This document shows positions 63,511 through 64,000 of a DNA stretch of 64,000 nt, in pieces. Position numbers and translations under genes: made by a program. This DNA comes from Burhinus oedicnemus. Its lineage: Eukaryota; Chordata; Aves; Charadriiformes; Burhinidae. The number at the start of each line of letters is the position of its first letter. The stretch's first letter is position 1. The stretch spans positions 939,714-1,003,713 of the forward strand of contig VFFE01007078.1 in the NCBI GenBank assembly GCA_008921705.1. The letters are read 5' to 3'. Under the pieces are notes generated by a model. It had not been told where the DNA came from, searched no databases, and saw only the letters and a list, made by a program, of their open reading frames with translations.

Positions 63511-64000
63511 GTCCAAAACCACTGGATGCCTAAAAAGGGGGAGCACTGACTTGATTTGCACAGGGTCAGACAGAAACAATTGCCTATATTTGAAGACCTG
63601 GCAACAAACATTTTTCTTGTGAGGACATCTTGTGGCTAATATTCCACACTATTGGCAATAAGCCATGTCATAGAACTTGGCTGCAGGAAGTAACTGGAAC
63701 ATCAGGAGTCTTGAATCACCTCTTATGCCAAATGTACGTCCTCTTTTCACATTTAGTCCTGATTCATAAAGATGGGATCAGAATCAGGAGCTATATTTGT
63801 AAATTAAAACTATATTTAAATACCCAGAGGTATTTTTGTGAGCTTATTCCTCCTATAGTAGCATTCAAAATATTCTGTGTTTTGCTGGAGATATTTTAAG
63901 CCTTCATTATTGCAATTAATGGCTTGTGTGTTGTGTATGACATCAGCATCTACTGGATAAATAAAGAACTGTTAATACTGCACCACTGATGAACCCTATA

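Noticed and set aside
1..64000. tRNA, rRNA, CRISPR arrays, LTR retroviruses, bacterial genes
   Set aside because: Looked for cloverleaf-like segments, regular spaced repeats, paired LTRs with TG...CA ends and gag/pol motifs; none seen.

Overview
The window is AT-rich vertebrate nuclear DNA, almost certainly from a bird. The diagnostic evidence is CR1 LINE fragments whose 3' ends carry the avian tail built on the ATTCTATG octamer (around 8440-8464, 22613-22640 and 26801-26820). There are also long poly-A tracts, (TG)n and (TAAA)n microsatellites, and no operon-like packing. I see no rRNA, tRNA, CRISPR array, bacterial gene or complete LTR retrovirus. The only protein-coding sequence I can name with confidence is CR1 ORF2 debris.

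Layout: 1-7988 is single-copy-looking DNA with a T/G-rich tract (2483-2576) and a G11/A39 homopurine junction (4741-4790). A CR1 lies at 7989-8464 (+). 8465-22612 is mostly unique sequence with a likely ancient repeat near 14880-15190. A CR1 with a 151-codon open ORF2 remnant lies at 22613-23412 (-). A young CR1 tail (26801-26946, -) and an old CR1 (27175-27668, -) sit 228 bp apart. 27669-49230 is mainly unique sequence with microsatellites and the longest A-rich tract (39602-39724). An old CR1 is at 49231-49712 (+), an isolated GC-rich patch at 51280-51560, and a further CR1 at 62878-63510 (-).

Reading the minus strand for splice signals, I find about fifteen short open segments bounded by reasonable acceptor and donor sites. 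The better ones are 30635-30720, 46984-47160, 39834-39902, 19318-19370, 16935-17122, 12149-12202, 9366-9449 and 9129-9275. With a few weaker exons they can be joined in compatible phases, which would make much of the window the introns of one minus-strand multi-exon gene. I do not recognise the protein. The choice of sites, frames and bridging exons leaves a lot of freedom, and I found a similar-looking false candidate on the plus strand. The exons are therefore a testable hypothesis with low to moderate confidence. If they are wrong, the window is intronic or intergenic sequence with repeats only.
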